Source of the DNA: Pseudomonas sp. ICMP 561
Lineage (GTDB): Bacteria > Pseudomonadota > Gammaproteobacteria > Pseudomonadales > Pseudomonadaceae
Reading direction: 5' to 3'
NCBI RefSeq assembly: GCF_002699985.1
Contig: NZ_LKBT01000007.1
Location: forward strand, 1-64,000
Length of the DNA: 64,000 nucleotides
Shown: positions 16,512 to 27,198 of the stretch, in pieces
How the letters are laid out: every line of letters starts with the position of its first letter
How positions within the stretch are numbered: position 1 is the stretch's first letter
Notes under the pieces: model-generated
Told to the model about the DNA's origin: nothing
The model's input: only the letters and a program-made list of their open reading frames with translations
Database searches by the model: none
Program-made: the position numbers and the translations under genes

Positions 16512-18614
16512 ATGGCTCGTACTACTCCGATTAACCGCTACCGTAACATCGGTATCGTTGCTCACGTGGATGCTGGTAAAACCACCACCACCGAGCGCGT
16601 CCTTTTTTACACTGGCGTAAACCACAAAATGGGCGAGGTGCATGATGGCGCCGCGACCATGGACTGGATGGTGCAAGAGCAGGAGCGGGGTATTACCATT
16701 ACTTCCGCTGCTACGACGGCATTCTGGGCTGGCTCCGTCAAGCAGTTCGAAAAACATCGCTTCAACATCATCGATACCCCGGGTCACGTTGACTTCACTA
16801 TTGAAGTAGAGCGCTCTCTGCGCGTACTCGATGGCGCGGTCGTTGTGTTCTGCGGTACTTCGGGTGTTGAGCCTCAGTCGGAAACCGTATGGCGTCAAGC
16901 CAACAAATACGGCGTTCCACGTCTTGTTTATGTGAACAAGATGGACCGTGCTGGTGCGAACTTCCTGCGCGTGATCGGTCAGATCAAACAGCGTCTGGGT
17001 CACACTCCGGTGCCAATTCAGTTGGCTATCGGCTCTGAAGACAATTTCCAGGGTCAGATCGATCTGATGACCATGGAAGCTGTTTACTGGGATGACGCTG
17101 ACAAGGGCATGGCCCCTCGTCGCGAAGCTATCCCGGCTGAGCTGCAAGAGCTGGCTGACGAGTGGCGCAGCAACATGGTTGAGGCTGCCGCTGAAGCCAA
17201 CGAAGAACTGATGAACAAATACCTCGAAGGTGAAGAACTCACCATCGCGGAAATCGAAGGCGCTTTGCGTCAGCGTACTATCGCTGGCGAAATCGTTCTG
17301 GCAGTTTGCGGTTCTTCCTTCAAGAACAAGGGTGTTCCCCTGGTTCTCGACGCAGTGATCAAGTACCTGCCTGCGCCTGTAGACATTCCTGCCATCAAGG
17401 GTTCCGACCCGGATGACGAGACTGTTGAAATGGAGCGTCACGCAGACGACAACGAGCCGTTCTCGGCTCTGGCGTTCAAGATCGCTACTGACCCATTCGT
17501 GGGTACTTTGACCTTTGCTCGTGTTTATTCGGGCGTGTTGAGCTCCGGCGACGGCGTGATCAACTCGGTTAAAGGCAAGAAAGAGCGTGTTGGTCGTATG
17601 GTGCAAATGCACGCGAACACGCGTGAAGAGATCAAAGAAGTTCGCGCTGGTGACATCGCGGCTCTGATCGGCATGAAGGACGTCACCACTGGTGATACCC
17701 TCTGCTCGGCTGACAAGCCAATCATTCTGGTTCGTATGGACTTCCCGGAGCCGGTTATTTCGGTTGCCGTTGAGCCTAAGACCAAGGATGACCAGGAAAA
17801 AATGGGTATCGCTCTGGGCAAACTTGCTCAGGAAGACCCGTCTTTCCGCGTAAAAACTGATGAAGAGACTGGTCAAACGATCATCTCTGGCATGGGCGAG
17901 TTGCACTTGGACATCCTGGTTGACCGGATGCGCCGTGAGTTCAACGTTGAAGCCAACATCGGTAAACCACAGGTTTCCTATCGTGAGAAAATCACGAAGG
18001 CTTGTGAGATCGAAGGCAAGTTCGTTCGTCAGTCCGGCGGTCGTGGTCAGTTCGGCCATTGCTGGATCCGTTTTGCTCCTGCTGACGAAGGTCAGGAAGG
18101 TCTGCAATTCGTAAACGAAGTAGTGGGTGGTGTTGTTCCTAAGGAATACATCCCTGCTATCCAGAAGGGTATCGAAGAGCAGATGAAGAACGGTGTTGTT
18201 GCCGGCTATCCGCTGATCGGCCTGAAGGCTACCGTTTTCGATGGTTCTTACCACGACGTCGACTCCAACGAGATGGCGTTTAAGGTGGCAGCCTCCATGG
18301 CGACCAAGCAACTGGCTACCAAAGGTGGCGGTGTTGTACTTGAGCCGATCATGAAGGTTGAAGTTGTTACACCTGAGGACTACATGGGCGACGTGATGGG
18401 TGACCTGAACCGTCGTCGCGGTCTGATCCAGGGTATGGAAGATACGGTTTCTGGCAAAGTGATTCGCGCCGAAGTACCGTTGGGTGAGATGTTCGGTTAT
18501 GCGACCGACGTTCGCTCCATGTCTCAGGGTCGCGCGAGCTACTCCATGGAATTCTCCAAATACTCCGAAGCTCCGTCGAATGTCGTCGAAGCTATCGTTA
18601 AAAAACAAGGCTGA
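16512..18614 (+). CDS. fusA: Elongation factor G
   Basis: EF-G is the GTPase for ribosomal translocation and, with RRF, recycling. The 700-aa protein has G1 [12 protein letters not shown] (about 17-28), the switch [18 protein letters not shown], and the domain IV/V region with GGRGQFGH. It lies 30 nt after rpsG and 32 nt before tuf in the str operon. Confidence 0.98.
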   Translation: MARTTPINRYRNIGIVAHVDAGKTTTTERVLFYTGVNHKMGEVHDGAATMDWMVQEQERGITITSAATTAFWAGSVKQFEKHRFNIIDTPGHVDFTIEVERSLRVLDGAVVVFCGTSGVEPQSETVWRQANKYGVPRLVYVNKMDRAGANFLRVIGQIKQRLGHTPVPIQLAIGSEDNFQGQIDLMTMEAVYWDDADKGMAPRREAIPAELQELADEWRSNMVEAAAEANEELMNKYLEGEELTIAEIEGALRQRTIAGEIVLAVCGSSFKNKGVPLVLDAVIKYLPAPVDIPAIKGSDPDDETVEMERHADDNEPFSALAFKIATDPFVGTLTFARVYSGVLSSGDGVINSVKGKKERVGRMVQMHANTREEIKEVRAGDIAALIGMKDVTTGDTLCSADKPIILVRMDFPEPVISVAVEPKTKDDQEKMGIALGKLAQEDPSFRVKTDEETGQTIISGMGELHLDILVDRMRREFNVEANIGKPQVSYREKITKACEIEGKFVRQSGGRGQFGHCWIRFAPADEGQEGLQFVNEVVGGVVPKEYIPAIQKGIEEQMKNGVVAGYPLIGLKATVFDGSYHDVDSNEMAFKVAASMATKQLATKGGGVVLEPIMKVEVVTPEDYMGDVMGDLNRRRGLIQGMEDTVSGKVIRAEVPLGEMFGYATDVRSMSQGRASYSMEFSKYSEAPSNVVEAIVKKQG

Positions 18615-18646
18615 TTTCAGCCCCTTTAGGCTAGGAGTTCACTGTC

Positions 18647-19840
18647 GTGGCTAAAGAAAAATTTGAACGTAACAAACCGCACGTCAACGTTGGCACCATC
18701 GGTCACGTTGACCACGGTAAAACCACTCTGACTGCTGCTCTGACTCGCGTTTGCTCCGAAGTTTTCGGTTCGGCTAAAGTCGATTTCGATAAAATCGACA
18801 GCGCGCCAGAAGAAAAAGCACGTGGTATCACCATCAACACCGCTCACGTTGAATACGATTCGGCCGTTCGCCACTACGCGCACGTTGACTGCCCAGGTCA
18901 CGCCGACTACGTAAAAAACATGATCACTGGTGCTGCTCAGATGGACGGCGCTATCCTGGTTTGTTCGGCTGCTGACGGCCCGATGCCTCAGACTCGCGAG
19001 CACATCCTGCTGTCCCGTCAGGTTGGCGTTCCGTACATCGTTGTCTTCCTGAACAAGGCTGACATGGTTGACGACGCAGAGCTGCTGGAACTGGTTGAGA
19101 TGGAAGTGCGCGATCTGCTGAGCACTTACGACTTCCCAGGCGACGACACCCCGATCATCATCGGTTCTGCTCTGATGGCTCTGAACGGCCAAGACGACAA
19201 CGAGATGGGCACCACTGCCGTCAAGAAACTGGTTGAGACTCTGGACAGCTACATCCCAGAACCAGTTCGTGCTATCGACAAGCCGTTCCTGATGCCAATC
19301 GAAGACGTATTCTCGATCTCGGGTCGCGGTACTGTTGTTACCGGTCGTGTTGAGCGTGGTATCGTCAAAATCCAGGAAGAAGTAGAGATCGTGGGTCTGC
19401 GTGACACCACTAAAACTACTTGCACTGGCGTTGAGATGTTCCGCAAGCTGCTGGACGAAGGTCGTGCTGGTGAGAACTGTGGCGTTCTGCTGCGTGGCAC
19501 CAAGCGTGACGACGTTGAGCGTGGTCAGGTTCTGGTTAAGCCAGGCACTGTTAAGCCGCACACTCAGTTCGAAGCTGAAATCTACGTTCTGAGCAAAGAA
19601 GAAGGCGGTCGTCACACTCCTTTCTTCAAAGGCTACCGTCCACAGTTCTACTTCCGTACTACTGACGTAACTGGTAGCTGCGAACTGCCGGAAGGCGTTG
19701 AGATGGTTATGCCAGGTGATAACGTGAAAGTTAGCGTTACCCTGATCAAGCCAATCGCAATGGAAGATGGTCTGCGTTTCGCAATTCGTGAAGGCGGTCG
19801 TACCGTCGGCGCTGGCGTCGTAGCCAAAATCATCGCGTAA
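18647..19840 (+). CDS. tuf: Elongation factor Tu
   Basis: EF-Tu delivers aminoacyl-tRNA to the ribosome. The 397-aa protein has [10 protein letters not shown] (about 18-27), [12 protein letters not shown] (about 81-92) and NKADMVDD (about 136-143). Translation starts at GTG 18647 with AGGAG upstream. It is the only tuf gene in the window; the second copy expected by some relatives between tRNA-Thr and tRNA-Trp is missing. A strong terminator follows 11 nt after the stop. Confidence 0.98.
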   Translation: MAKEKFERNKPHVNVGTIGHVDHGKTTLTAALTRVCSEVFGSAKVDFDKIDSAPEEKARGITINTAHVEYDSAVRHYAHVDCPGHADYVKNMITGAAQMDGAILVCSAADGPMPQTREHILLSRQVGVPYIVVFLNKADMVDDAELLELVEMEVRDLLSTYDFPGDDTPIIIGSALMALNGQDDNEMGTTAVKKLVETLDSYIPEPVRAIDKPFLMPIEDVFSISGRGTVVTGRVERGIVKIQEEVEIVGLRDTTKTTCTGVEMFRKLLDEGRAGENCGVLLRGTKRDDVERGQVLVKPGTVKPHTQFEAEIYVLSKEEGGRHTPFFKGYRPQFYFRTTDVTGSCELPEGVEMVMPGDNVKVSVTLIKPIAMEDGLRFAIREGGRTVGAGVVAKIIA

Positions 19841-19851
19841 GCAATGATTTG

Positions 19852-19883
19852 AAAAAAAGCCTCCGCTTGCGGGGGCTTTTTTT
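19852..19883 (+). terminator. Terminator of the str operon
   Basis: AAAAAAAGCCTCCG pairs with the following CGGGGGCTTTTTTT around a short CTTG loop, ending in seven T. The S10 operon promoter starts 7 bp downstream. Confidence 0.9.
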
Positions 19884-19889
19884 ATTGGG

Positions 19890-19918
19890 TTGACACCCCG
19901 TTACCTCGTCTATAGAAT
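19890..19918 (+). promoter_or_regulatory. Promoter of the S10 operon
   Basis: TTGACA (perfect) at 19890-19895 and TAGAAT (5 of 6) at 19913-19918 with 17-bp spacing, the best promoter match in the window. Predicted start near 19925 leaves a leader of only about 55 nt before rpsJ, much shorter than the 172-nt E. coli S10 leader with its L4 target. Confidence 0.85.
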
Positions 19919-19980
19919 TGCGCCTCCTTTTAACGGGCGTATTGCGCTCGGTGGGAACAGCAATCTGGAGTCTGAATCCA

Positions 19981-20292
19981 ATGCAAAACCAGCAAATCCG
20001 TATCAGGTTGAAGGCTTTTGACCATCGCCTGATCGACCAATCCACCCAGGAAATCGTGGAAACCGCGAAACGTACTGGTGCTCAGGTGCGTGGTCCTATC
20101 CCACTGCCGACACGTAAAGAGCGGTTCACCGTTCTGGTTTCCCCGCACGTCAACAAAGACGCGCGCGACCAGTACGAGATCCGTACTCATAAACGCGTTC
20201 TGGATATCGTCCAGCCAACGGATAAAACCGTTGACGCGCTTATGAAGCTTGATCTTGCAGCCGGTGTGGAAGTGCAGATCAGCCTCGGCTAA
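19981..20292 (+). CDS. rpsJ: 30S ribosomal protein S10 / NusE
   Basis: S10 is a 30S head protein and, as NusE, part of the Nus antitermination complex. The 103-aa product starts [19 protein letters not shown] and contains [23 protein letters not shown] 19981 gives the standard family length; an in-frame upstream ATG at 19918 lies in the -10 box and is excluded. First gene of the S10 operon. Confidence 0.97.
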
Positions 20293-20373
20293 GACTTGGG
20301 TCTTAGTCGTGTAACGCTCTGAAATGGGCGGCCATAGCGGGTGAAAGCCCCGTACACTCATGAGGTTTACAAC

Positions 20374-21009
20374 ATGACTATTGGTGTAGTCGGTCGTAAA
20401 TGCGGTATGACCCGTATTTTCACCGAAGAAGGTGTCTCCATTCCGGTTACGGTCATTGAGATCGAGCCGAATCGCGTCACCCAGTTCAAAACTGAAGAGA
20501 CCGATGGCTATCGTGCAGTGCAAGTCACTGTAGGCGAGCGTCGTGCTTCGCGTGTTACAGCTGCTCAAGCTGGCCACTTCGCTAAAGCGAACGTTGCCGC
20601 TGGTCGTGCCGTCATGGAATTCCGTCTTGAAGAAGGCGAGTACCAAGCAGGCGACCTGATCAACGCTGAAATCTTCGCTGCTGGTCAACTGGTTGATGTA
20701 ACCGGTCAGTCCAAGGGTAAAGGCTTCCAGGGTACGATCAAGCGTTGGAATTTCCGCGGGCAAGATAACACCCACGGTAACTCCGTATCCCACCGCGTCC
20801 CAGGCTCTATCGGCCAGTGCCAGACTCCTGGTCGTGTATTCAAGGGCAAAAAAATGTCCGGTCATATGGGCGCTGAGCGCGTGACCGTGCAGTCCCTGGA
20901 AGTAGTGCGCGTGGACGCTGAACGCAATCTGTTGTTGGTCAAGGGCGCTGTTCCTGGCGCTACTGGCGGCAACCTGGTTGTACGTCCAGCAGCCAAGGCT
21001 CGCGGTTAA
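20374..21009 (+). CDS. rplC: 50S ribosomal protein L3
   Basis: L3 is an early 23S assembly protein near the peptidyl transferase centre. The 211-aa protein starts [16 protein letters not shown] and has the long-loop sequence [19 protein letters not shown] and the methylation-site Gln in that loop's Q-T-P-G region ([20 protein letters not shown]). The start at 20374 is chosen over an in-frame GTG at 20341 because it matches the family N-terminus. Confidence 0.97.
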   Translation: MTIGVVGRKCGMTRIFTEEGVSIPVTVIEIEPNRVTQFKTEETDGYRAVQVTVGERRASRVTAAQAGHFAKANVAAGRAVMEFRLEEGEYQAGDLINAEIFAAGQLVDVTGQSKGKGFQGTIKRWNFRGQDNTHGNSVSHRVPGSIGQCQTPGRVFKGKKMSGHMGAERVTVQSLEVVRVDAERNLLLVKGAVPGATGGNLVVRPAAKARG

Positions 21010-21021
21010 GGGGAAGCTGAC

Positions 21022-21624
21022 ATGCAATTAAATGTAAATGACGCTCAAGCAATCGAAGTTTCCGAACTGACATTTGGCGGCGAGTTCAACGAGACACTGG
21101 TTCACCAGGCAGTCGTAGCCTACATGGCTGGCGGTCGTCAGGGCACCAAGCAGCAAAAGACCCGTTCCGATGTTCGTGGTGGCGGTAAGCGTCCATGGCG
21201 TCAGAAGGGTACTGGCCGTGCTCGTGCCGGTACTATCCGTAGCCCAATCTGGCGTGGCGGCGGTACCACTTTCGCAGCACGTCCTCAGGACCACTCTCAG
21301 AAGCTCAACAAGAAGATGTATCGCGCAGCTTTGCGCTCCATCCTTGCTGAACTGGTTCGTACTGATCGTCTGGTCGTGGTTCAGGACTTCGCTGTTGAAG
21401 CACCGAAAACCAAAGATCTGCTGAACAAGCTGACTGGCATGGGCCTGACTGACGTCCTGATCGTGTCTGATGCTGTTGACCAGAATCTGTACCTGGCTGC
21501 TCGCAACCTGCCGCACGTAGATGTACGTGACGTACAAGGTTCCGATCCAGTTAGTCTGATCGCATACGACAAAGTGTTGATCACTGTGTCGGCCGTGAAG
21601 AAATTCGAGGAGCTGCTGGGATGA
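21022..21624 (+). CDS. rplD: 50S ribosomal protein L4
   Basis: L4 lines the peptide exit tunnel and in enterobacteria represses the S10 operon. The 200-aa protein has the tunnel-loop region [20 protein letters not shown] (about 52-71), whose residues are targets of macrolide-resistance changes and look wild-type here. Its end overlaps the rplW start by 4 nt (ATGA). Confidence 0.97.
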
Positions 21625-21920
21625 ACCAGGAACGCGTATTTAAAGTTCTGCTTGGCCCGCATGTTTCCGAAAAGGCTACGGTTCTCGCAGATAAAAAAGG
21701 TCAGTTCGTTTTCAAGGTTGCTACTGACGCAACCAAGCTGGAAATCAAGAAGGCCGTCGAAAGCCTGTTCAGCGTGAAAGTAGAGCGTGTTACTACCCTG
21801 AATGTTCTGGGTAAGAGCAAGCGCACTGCTCGCGGTCTGGGCAAGCGTAATGACTGGAAGAAGGCAGTTATCTCCCTTCAGCCAGGCCAAGATCTCGATT
21901 TCAGCAGCAGTGCTGAGTAA
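21621..21920 (+). CDS. rplW: 50S ribosomal protein L23
   Basis: L23 lies at the tunnel exit and docks trigger factor and SRP. The 99-aa protein starts [20 protein letters not shown] and has the conserved [19 protein letters not shown]. Translation is probably coupled to rplD through the ATGA overlap. Confidence 0.97.
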
Positions 21921-21934
21921 GGAAGGGGTGCATC

Positions 21935-22759
21935 ATGGCAATCGTTAAATGCAAACCGACTTCCCCTGGCCGCCGTTTTGTGGTCAAGGTGGTCAACCAG
22001 GAGCTGCATAAAGGCGCTCCTCACGCACCGCTGCTCGAGAAAAAATCGAAGTCTGGTGGTCGTAACAACAATGGCCGTATTACTACCCGTCATATCGGTG
22101 GTGGTCATAAGCAGCATTATCGTCTGGTCGATTTCCGTCGCAACGACAAAGATGGCATCGCTGCCACTGTCGAGCGTATCGAATACGATCCAAACCGTAC
22201 TGCTCACATCGCATTGCTGCTTTACGCAGACGGCGAGCGTCGCTACATCATCGCCCCTAAAGGCGTGAGTGCTGGCGATCAGCTGATTGCAGGCGCTTTG
22301 GCTCCAATCAAGCCGGGCAACGCTCTTCAACTGCGTAACATTCCAGTTGGTAGCACCGTTCACGGTATCGAATTGAAGCCAGGTAAAGGTGCACAGATCG
22401 CTCGTTCCGCTGGTGCTTCGGCTCAGCTGATCGCTCGTGAAGGTGTCTACGTGACCCTGCGTCTGCGTTCCGGTGAAATGCGTAAAGTGCTTTCCGAGTG
22501 CCGTGCAACGCTGGGCGAAGTCTCGAACTCCGAGCACAGCCTGCGTTCCTTGGGTAAAGCTGGTGCTAAGCGCTGGCGTGGCGTTCGCCCAACCGTTCGT
22601 GGTGTTGCCATGAACCCGGTTGATCACCCACATGGTGGTGGTGAAGGTCGTACCTCTGGTGGTCGTCATCCGGTATCGCCGTGGGGCTTCCCGACTAAGG
22701 GCGCGAAGACTCGTGGTAATAAGCGTACCGACAAAATGATCGTCCGTCGTCGCAAGTAA
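21935..22759 (+). CDS. rplB: 50S ribosomal protein L2
   Basis: L2 is needed for subunit joining and peptidyl transfer. The 274-aa protein has the conserved C-terminal region [20 protein letters not shown] (about 221-240) with the functionally important His in DHPHGGG. Start [14 protein letters not shown] with AGGAAGGGG upstream. It lies 14 nt after rplW. Confidence 0.98.
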
Positions 22760-22775
22760 ATAGAGGGATACGACA

Positions 22776-23051
22776 GTGCCACGTTCTCTGAAAAAAGGTC
22801 CTTTTATTGATCTTCACCTACTGAAGAAGATCGAAGTGGCGGCGGAAAAGAACGATCGCAAACCGGTGAAAACCTGGTCGCGTCGTTCGATGATCCTGCC
22901 ACAAATGGTCGGTCTGACCATTGCTGTGCATAACGGTCGCCAACATGTTCCAGTTCTCGTGAACGAAGACATGGTCGGCCATAAACTAGGCGAGTTTGCC
23001 GGTACCCGCACTTATCGTGGGCACGTGGCAGACAAGAAAGCCAAGCGTTAA
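22776..23051 (+). CDS. rpsS: 30S ribosomal protein S19
   Basis: S19 is a 30S head protein forming a heterodimer with S13. The 91-aa protein starts at GTG 22776 ([18 protein letters not shown]) with AGAGGGAT upstream and ends [10 protein letters not shown]. It contains the family motif [20 protein letters not shown], and is 16 nt after rplB. Confidence 0.97.
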   Translation: MPRSLKKGPFIDLHLLKKIEVAAEKNDRKPVKTWSRRSMILPQMVGLTIAVHNGRQHVPVLVNEDMVGHKLGEFAGTRTYRGHVADKKAKR

Positions 23052-23064
23052 GGGGTAAGGAACG

Positions 23065-23397
23065 ATGGAAGTAGCCGCTAAGTTGTCGGGCGCTCGAATC
23101 TCCGCCCAGAAAACCCGCTTGGTCGCCGACCAGATCCGCGGGAAGAAGGTGGGCGAAGCGCTCAACCTGTTGGCTTTCAGCAACAAGAAAGCTGCCGAGA
23201 TCCTGAAGAAAGTGCTGGAGTCGGCTGTAGCCAACGCCGAGCATAACGAAGGCGCAGACGTTGATGACCTCCGGGTCTCCACCGTTTTCGTCAACGAAGG
23301 GCGTTCGCTGAAGCGCATCATGCCACGTGCCAAAGGCCGTGCTGATCGCATCGTCAAGCGGTCTTGCCATATCACTGTCAAGGTTGCTGACAAGTAA
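23065..23397 (+). CDS. rplV: 50S ribosomal protein L22
   Basis: L22 spans the 50S subunit and its beta-hairpin lines the exit tunnel. The 110-aa protein starts [20 protein letters not shown] and has the hairpin-tip region [18 protein letters not shown] (about 76-95) of macrolide-sensitive type. It is preceded by GGGGTAAGG and followed 13 nt later by rpsC. Confidence 0.97.
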
Positions 23398-23410
23398 CGG
23401 AGTCGAAGAG

Positions 23411-24097
23411 ATGGGTCAGAAAGTACATCCCATTGGCATTCGCCTGGGAATCGTCAAGGAGCACACCTCCGTCTGGTACGCAGACGGTCGGACTTATGCG
23501 GACTATTTGTTCGCTGATCTGAAAGTGCGTGAGTATCTCCAAGACAAATTAAAAAGCGCGTCCGTAAGCCGTATCGATATCCATCGTCCGGCTCAGACAG
23601 CACGTATCACCATCCACACTGCTCGTCCTGGTATCGTTATCGGGAAGAAAGGTGAAGATGTTGAGAAACTGCGTCAGGACCTGACCAAGCAAATGGGTGT
23701 GCCTGTGCACATCAATATCGAAGAAATCCGCAAGCCGGAGCTCGACGGTATGTTGGTTGCGCAGAGCGTAGCTCAGCAGCTGGAGCGTCGCGTTATGTTC
23801 CGTCGCGCTATGAAGCGCGCTGTACAGAACGCCATGCGCATTGGTGCCAAAGGCATCAAAATCCAAGTGAGCGGTCGTCTCGGCGGTGCTGAAATCGCAC
23901 GTACTGAATGGTATCGCGAAGGTCGTGTGCCTTTGCACACCCTGCGTGCCGACATCGACTATGCCAACTACGAAGCTCACACCACTTACGGTGTGATCGG
24001 TGTAAAGGTTTGGATCTTCAAAGGCGAAGTAATTGGTGGTCGCCAAGAAGAACTGAAACCACAAGCACCTGCGCCTCGTAAAAAAGCTGCTAAGTAA
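23411..24097 (+). CDS. rpsC: 30S ribosomal protein S3
   Basis: S3 lines the mRNA entry pore of the 30S subunit. The 228-aa protein has the N-terminal [20 protein letters not shown], the KH-domain GXXG ([15 protein letters not shown], about 74-88) and the C-terminal domain with [20 protein letters not shown]. The start at 23411 matches the family N-terminus; an upstream in-frame start inside rplV is rejected. Confidence 0.98.
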
Positions 24098-24109
24098 GGG
24101 GTACGCCAA

Positions 24110-24523
24110 ATGTTGCAACCAAAGCGTACGAAGTTCCGCAAGCAGATGACTGGCCACAACCGTGGCTTGGCATTGCGCGGTAGCAAAGTCAGCTTCGGCG
24201 AATATGCGCTGAAGTCTGTTGCTCGTGGTCGTCTCACTGCCCGTCAGATTGAGTCAGCGCGTCGTGCTCTGACCCGTCACGTTAAACGTGGCGGTAAAAT
24301 CTGGATCCGTGTATTCCCGGACAAGCCTGTAACCAAAAAGCCCCTCGAAGTTCGTATGGGTAAAGGTAAGGGTAACGTGGAGTACTGGGTTGCCCAGATT
24401 CAGCCAGGCAAAGTCCTGTATGAAATCGAGGGTGTTTCTGAAGAGCTGGCGCGTGAGGCTTTCGCCCTGGCTGCTGCAAAGCTGCCGCTCGCCACCTCCT
24501 TTGTTAAACGGACGGTGATGTGA
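24110..24523 (+). CDS. rplP: 50S ribosomal protein L16
   Basis: L16 helps position A-site tRNA. The 137-aa protein begins [19 protein letters not shown] and contains [20 protein letters not shown]. Its stop overlaps the rpmC start by one base (TGATG). Confidence 0.97.
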
Positions 24524-24714
24524 TGAAAGCGAATGAACTTCGTGAAAAATCAGCACAGCAGCTGAACGAGCAACTGCTCGGCCTGCTGCGCGACCAGTTC
24601 AATCTGCGTATGCAGAAAGCAACTGGCCAGTTGGGGCAGTCTCACCTGCTCTCGCAAGTTAAGCGTGACATCGCTCGCGTGAAGACTGTGCTCAACCAGC
24701 AGGCAGGTAAGTAA
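24523..24714 (+). CDS. rpmC: 50S ribosomal protein L29
   Basis: L29 lies near the tunnel exit beside L23. The 63-aa protein begins [20 protein letters not shown] and contains [25 protein letters not shown] 24523 is preferred to GTG 24520 because it gives the standard N-terminus and couples to the rplP stop. Confidence 0.95.
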
Positions 24715-24716
24715 TC

Positions 24717-24983
24717 ATGGCTGAAGCCGAAAAAACCGTCCGTACGCTGACTGGCCGTGTTGTCAGCGACAAGATGGACAAGACCATCACCGTTCTGATC
24801 GAGCGTCGCGTTAAGCACCCGATCTACGGTAAATATGTTAAGCGTTCGACTAAGCTGCACGCGCACGACGAAACCAATCAATGCCACATCGGCGACAAAG
24901 TCACGATTCGTGAAACTCGTCCTGTAGCCAAGACCAAGTCTTGGGCACTGGTTGATATTCTCGAACGCGCTGTGGAAGTCTAA
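24717..24983 (+). CDS. rpsQ: 30S ribosomal protein S17
   Basis: S17 binds the 5' domain of 16S rRNA early in assembly. The 88-aa protein contains the OB-fold hallmarks [19 protein letters not shown] and [14 protein letters not shown]. It begins 2 nt after rpmC and ends the S10 operon proper; no terminator separates it from rplN, so S10 and spc genes are probably co-transcribed. Confidence 0.97.
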   Translation: MAEAEKTVRTLTGRVVSDKMDKTITVLIERRVKHPIYGKYVKRSTKLHAHDETNQCHIGDKVTIRETRPVAKTKSWALVDILERAVEV

Positions 24984-25006
24984 GGACTAGGGGTCGGAGA
25001 AATTAT

Positions 25007-25375
25007 ATGATTCAGACTCAATCCATGCTCGATGTGGCCGATAACAGCGGCGCACGCCGCGTTATGTGCATCAAGGTGCTGGGTGGCTCCCATCGTCGTT
25101 ACGCTGGTATCGGTGACATCATCAAAGTTACCGTCAAGGAAGCAATTCCTCGCGGTAAGGTGAAAAAAGGCCAAGTGATGACTGCTGTTGTAGTCCGCAC
25201 TCGCCATGGCGTTCGTCGTGCTGACGGCTCCATCATCCGCTTTGATGGCAACGCTGCTGTTCTTTTGAACAACAAGCAAGAGCCGATCGGCACCCGTATC
25301 TTTGGGCCAGTGACCCGTGAACTTCGTACTGAGAAGTTCATGAAGATCGTCTCGCTCGCCCCAGAAGTGCTGTAA
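25007..25375 (+). CDS. rplN: 50S ribosomal protein L14
   Basis: L14 forms an intersubunit bridge and is the target of the silencing factor RsfS. The 122-aa protein starts [21 protein letters not shown] and has the conserved [20 protein letters not shown] and [17 protein letters not shown] precedes the ATG by 9 nt. First gene of the spc group. Confidence 0.98.
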   Translation: MIQTQSMLDVADNSGARRVMCIKVLGGSHRRYAGIGDIIKVTVKEAIPRGKVKKGQVMTAVVVRTRHGVRRADGSIIRFDGNAAVLLNNKQEPIGTRIFGPVTRELRTEKFMKIVSLAPEVL

Positions 25376-25386
25376 GGAGATCCGAC

Positions 25387-25701
25387 ATGCAAAAGATTCG
25401 TCGTGACGACGAGATCATCGTGATCGCCGGCAAAGACAAAGGTAAGCGCGGTAAGGTGCTCAAGGTTCTCGCTGACGACCGTCTGGTCGTTGGTGGGATC
25501 AACTTGGTAAAGCGTCATACCAAGCCAAACCCGATGTCGGGCGTACAGGGCGGTATCGTCGAGAAAGAAGCGCCACTGCACGCTTCTAACGTCGCTATTT
25601 TCAATGGCGCAACCAACAAGGCTGACCGCGTTGGTTTCAAAGTTGAAGATGGCAAGAAAATTCGTGTCTTCAAGTCGACCCAAAAAGCGGTTGATGCTTG
25701 A
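25387..25701 (+). CDS. rplX: 50S ribosomal protein L24
   Basis: L24 nucleates 50S assembly. The 104-aa protein carries an N-terminal KOW motif ([20 protein letters not shown], about 5-24). It follows rplN by 11 nt with GTAAGGAG before the start. In E. coli, S8 represses spc translation in the rplX-rplE junction; no equivalent site was confirmed here. Confidence 0.97.
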   Translation: MQKIRRDDEIIVIAGKDKGKRGKVLKVLADDRLVVGGINLVKRHTKPNPMSGVQGGIVEKEAPLHASNVAIFNGATNKADRVGFKVEDGKKIRVFKSTQKAVDA

Positions 25702-25721
25702 ACACTGCTAGGTAGAAGACC

Positions 25722-26261
25722 ATGGCACGACTAAAAGAGATTTACCGGAAGGAAATCGCTCCGAAGCTTAAGGAAGAACTTAAGCTCGCGAACGTGATGG
25801 AAGTTCCGCGCGTTACCAAAATCACCCTGAACATGGGTCTGGGCGAAGCGATCGGCGACAAAAAAGTCATCGAGCACGCTGTTGCTGACCTGGAAAAGAT
25901 CACCGGTCAAAAAGTCGTTGTGACTTACGCTCGGAAATCCATCGCTGGCTTTAAAGTCCGTGAAGGTTGGCCGATCGGCGTCAAAGTGACTCTGCGCCGC
26001 GATCGTATGTATGAATTCCTGGATCGTCTGCTTTCGATCTCCCTGCCTCGGGTTCGCGACTTCCGCGGCCTGAATGCCAAGTCCTTCGATGGTCGTGGTA
26101 ACTACAGCATGGGCGTAAAAGAGCAGATCATTTTCCCGGAAATCGATTACGACAAGATCGATGCTCTCCGCGGTCTGGACATTACCCTGACCACCACTGC
26201 CAAGAACGATGACGAAGGCCGCGCTCTGCTGCGTGCTTTCAAATTCCCGTTCCGCAACTGA
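25722..26261 (+). CDS. rplE: 50S ribosomal protein L5
   Basis: L5 binds 5S rRNA in the central protuberance and contacts P-site tRNA. The 179-aa protein has [17 protein letters not shown], the [20 protein letters not shown] segment and the C-terminal [18 protein letters not shown]. It is followed 13 nt later by rpsN. Confidence 0.98.
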   Translation: MARLKEIYRKEIAPKLKEELKLANVMEVPRVTKITLNMGLGEAIGDKKVIEHAVADLEKITGQKVVVTYARKSIAGFKVREGWPIGVKVTLRRDRMYEFLDRLLSISLPRVRDFRGLNAKSFDGRGNYSMGVKEQIIFPEIDYDKIDALRGLDITLTTTAKNDDEGRALLRAFKFPFRN

Positions 26262-26274
26262 TTGGAGTAGGAAA

Positions 26275-26580
26275 ATGGCCAAGAAGAGCATGAAGAACCG
26301 TGAGCTGAAGCGTCAGCTCACCGTTGCCAAGTACGCCACCAAGCGTGCAGCGCTCAAAGCAATCATCGTTGATCTGAACGCAAGTCCAGAAGCGCGTTGG
26401 GAAGCTACCGTAGCTCTGCAGAAGCAGCCACGTGACGCTAGCGCTTCGCGCATGCGTAACCGCTGCCGCATCACTGGTCGTCCGCACGGCGTTTACCGCA
26501 AGTTCGGCCTTGGCCGTAACAAGCTGCGTGAAGCTGCAATGCGTGGTGATGTGCCAGGTCTGGTTAAAGCCAGCTGGTAA
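26275..26580 (+). CDS. rpsN: 30S ribosomal protein S14 (zinc-independent form)
   Basis: S14 is a late 30S head protein. The 101-aa protein is the long zinc-free form: it has [20 protein letters not shown] but lacks the CxxC pairs of the short zinc form. ATG 26275 ([15 protein letters not shown]) is preferred over an in-frame ATG at 26209 inside rplE. It is followed by an unusually long 213-bp gap before rpsH. Confidence 0.97.
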   Translation: MAKKSMKNRELKRQLTVAKYATKRAALKAIIVDLNASPEARWEATVALQKQPRDASASRMRNRCRITGRPHGVYRKFGLGRNKLREAAMRGDVPGLVKASW

Positions 26581-26644
26581 TACGCCTTTCACGCGAAGTT
26601 CCGGCTTATCGTGCAAGCGATTGGTCGGAATCAAGCCTGAATTT

Positions 26645-26672
26645 GAATCAAGCCCCTATTGGGGCTTGATTC
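26645..26672 (+). terminator. Perfect 12-bp hairpin in the rpsN-rpsH gap
   Basis: GAATCAAGCCCC (26645-26656) pairs perfectly with GGGGCTTGATTC (26661-26672), loop TATT. The 3' tract is only ATTTCC, so termination would be weak. Its 3' arm contains the -35 box of the promoter at 26666-26694, which makes it a punctuation point within the spc operon. Confidence 0.65.
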
Positions 26673-26694
26673 ATTTCCGGGGTACGCCTAGAAT
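26666..26694 (+). promoter_or_regulatory. Candidate internal promoter for rpsH and downstream spc genes
   Basis: TTGATT (4 of 6) at 26666-26671 and TAGAAT (5 of 6) at 26689-26694, spacing 17 bp. Predicted start near 26701 leaves a leader of about 93 nt before rpsH. The -10 with its flank TAGAATTGCCG resembles that of the S10 promoter (TAGAATTGCGC at 19913). Confidence 0.6.
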
Positions 26695-26793
26695 TGCCGG
26701 CTCGCCTGAGCCCGTGTTTTTCATTTGCCCGGAATTCTCGGCGATAAGCTGTAGCCGCAAGGCTAATTATTTTGTATTAGGAGCGTCTAGCCC

Positions 26794-27186
26794 ATGAGTA
26801 TGCAGGACCCGTTAGCGGACATGCTAACTCGTATCCGTAATGCCCAGATGGCTGAAAAGCCCGTCGTAAGCATGCCATCTTCCACTGTGAAGGTTGCTGT
26901 AGCCAAAGTCCTGAAAGACGAAGGTTACATTGCGGGTTATCAGATCAGCAGCGAAACAAAACCGCTGTTGTCTATCGAGCTGAAGTACTTCGAAGGCCGT
27001 CCAGTCATCGAAGAAGTGAAGCGCGTAAGCCGTCCAGGCCTGCGTCAGTACAAGTCCGTCGATGATCTGCCAAAAGTTCGTGGCGGTCTCGGTGTGTCTA
27101 TCGTCTCCACCAGCAAAGGTGTGATGACGGATCGTGCTGCGCGCGCTGCCGGTGTCGGCGGCGAAGTGCTTTGCACAGTGTTCTAA
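26794..27186 (+). CDS. rpsH: 30S ribosomal protein S8
   Basis: S8 binds the central domain of 16S rRNA and is the usual spc operon repressor. The 130-aa protein starts [19 protein letters not shown] and ends with the conserved [24 protein letters not shown] lies upstream. It is the first gene after the hairpin/promoter region at 26645-26694. Confidence 0.97.
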   Translation: MSMQDPLADMLTRIRNAQMAEKPVVSMPSSTVKVAVAKVLKDEGYIAGYQISSETKPLLSIELKYFEGRPVIEEVKRVSRPGLRQYKSVDDLPKVRGGLGVSIVSTSKGVMTDRAARAAGVGGEVLCTVF

Positions 27187-27198
27187 GGGGGGATAAGC

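Noticed and set aside
19918..19980. Longer N-terminus for rpsJ starting at ATG 19918.
   Set aside because: The ATG overlaps the promoter -10 box, so it is upstream of the transcription start; S10 has a standard 103-aa length from 19981.
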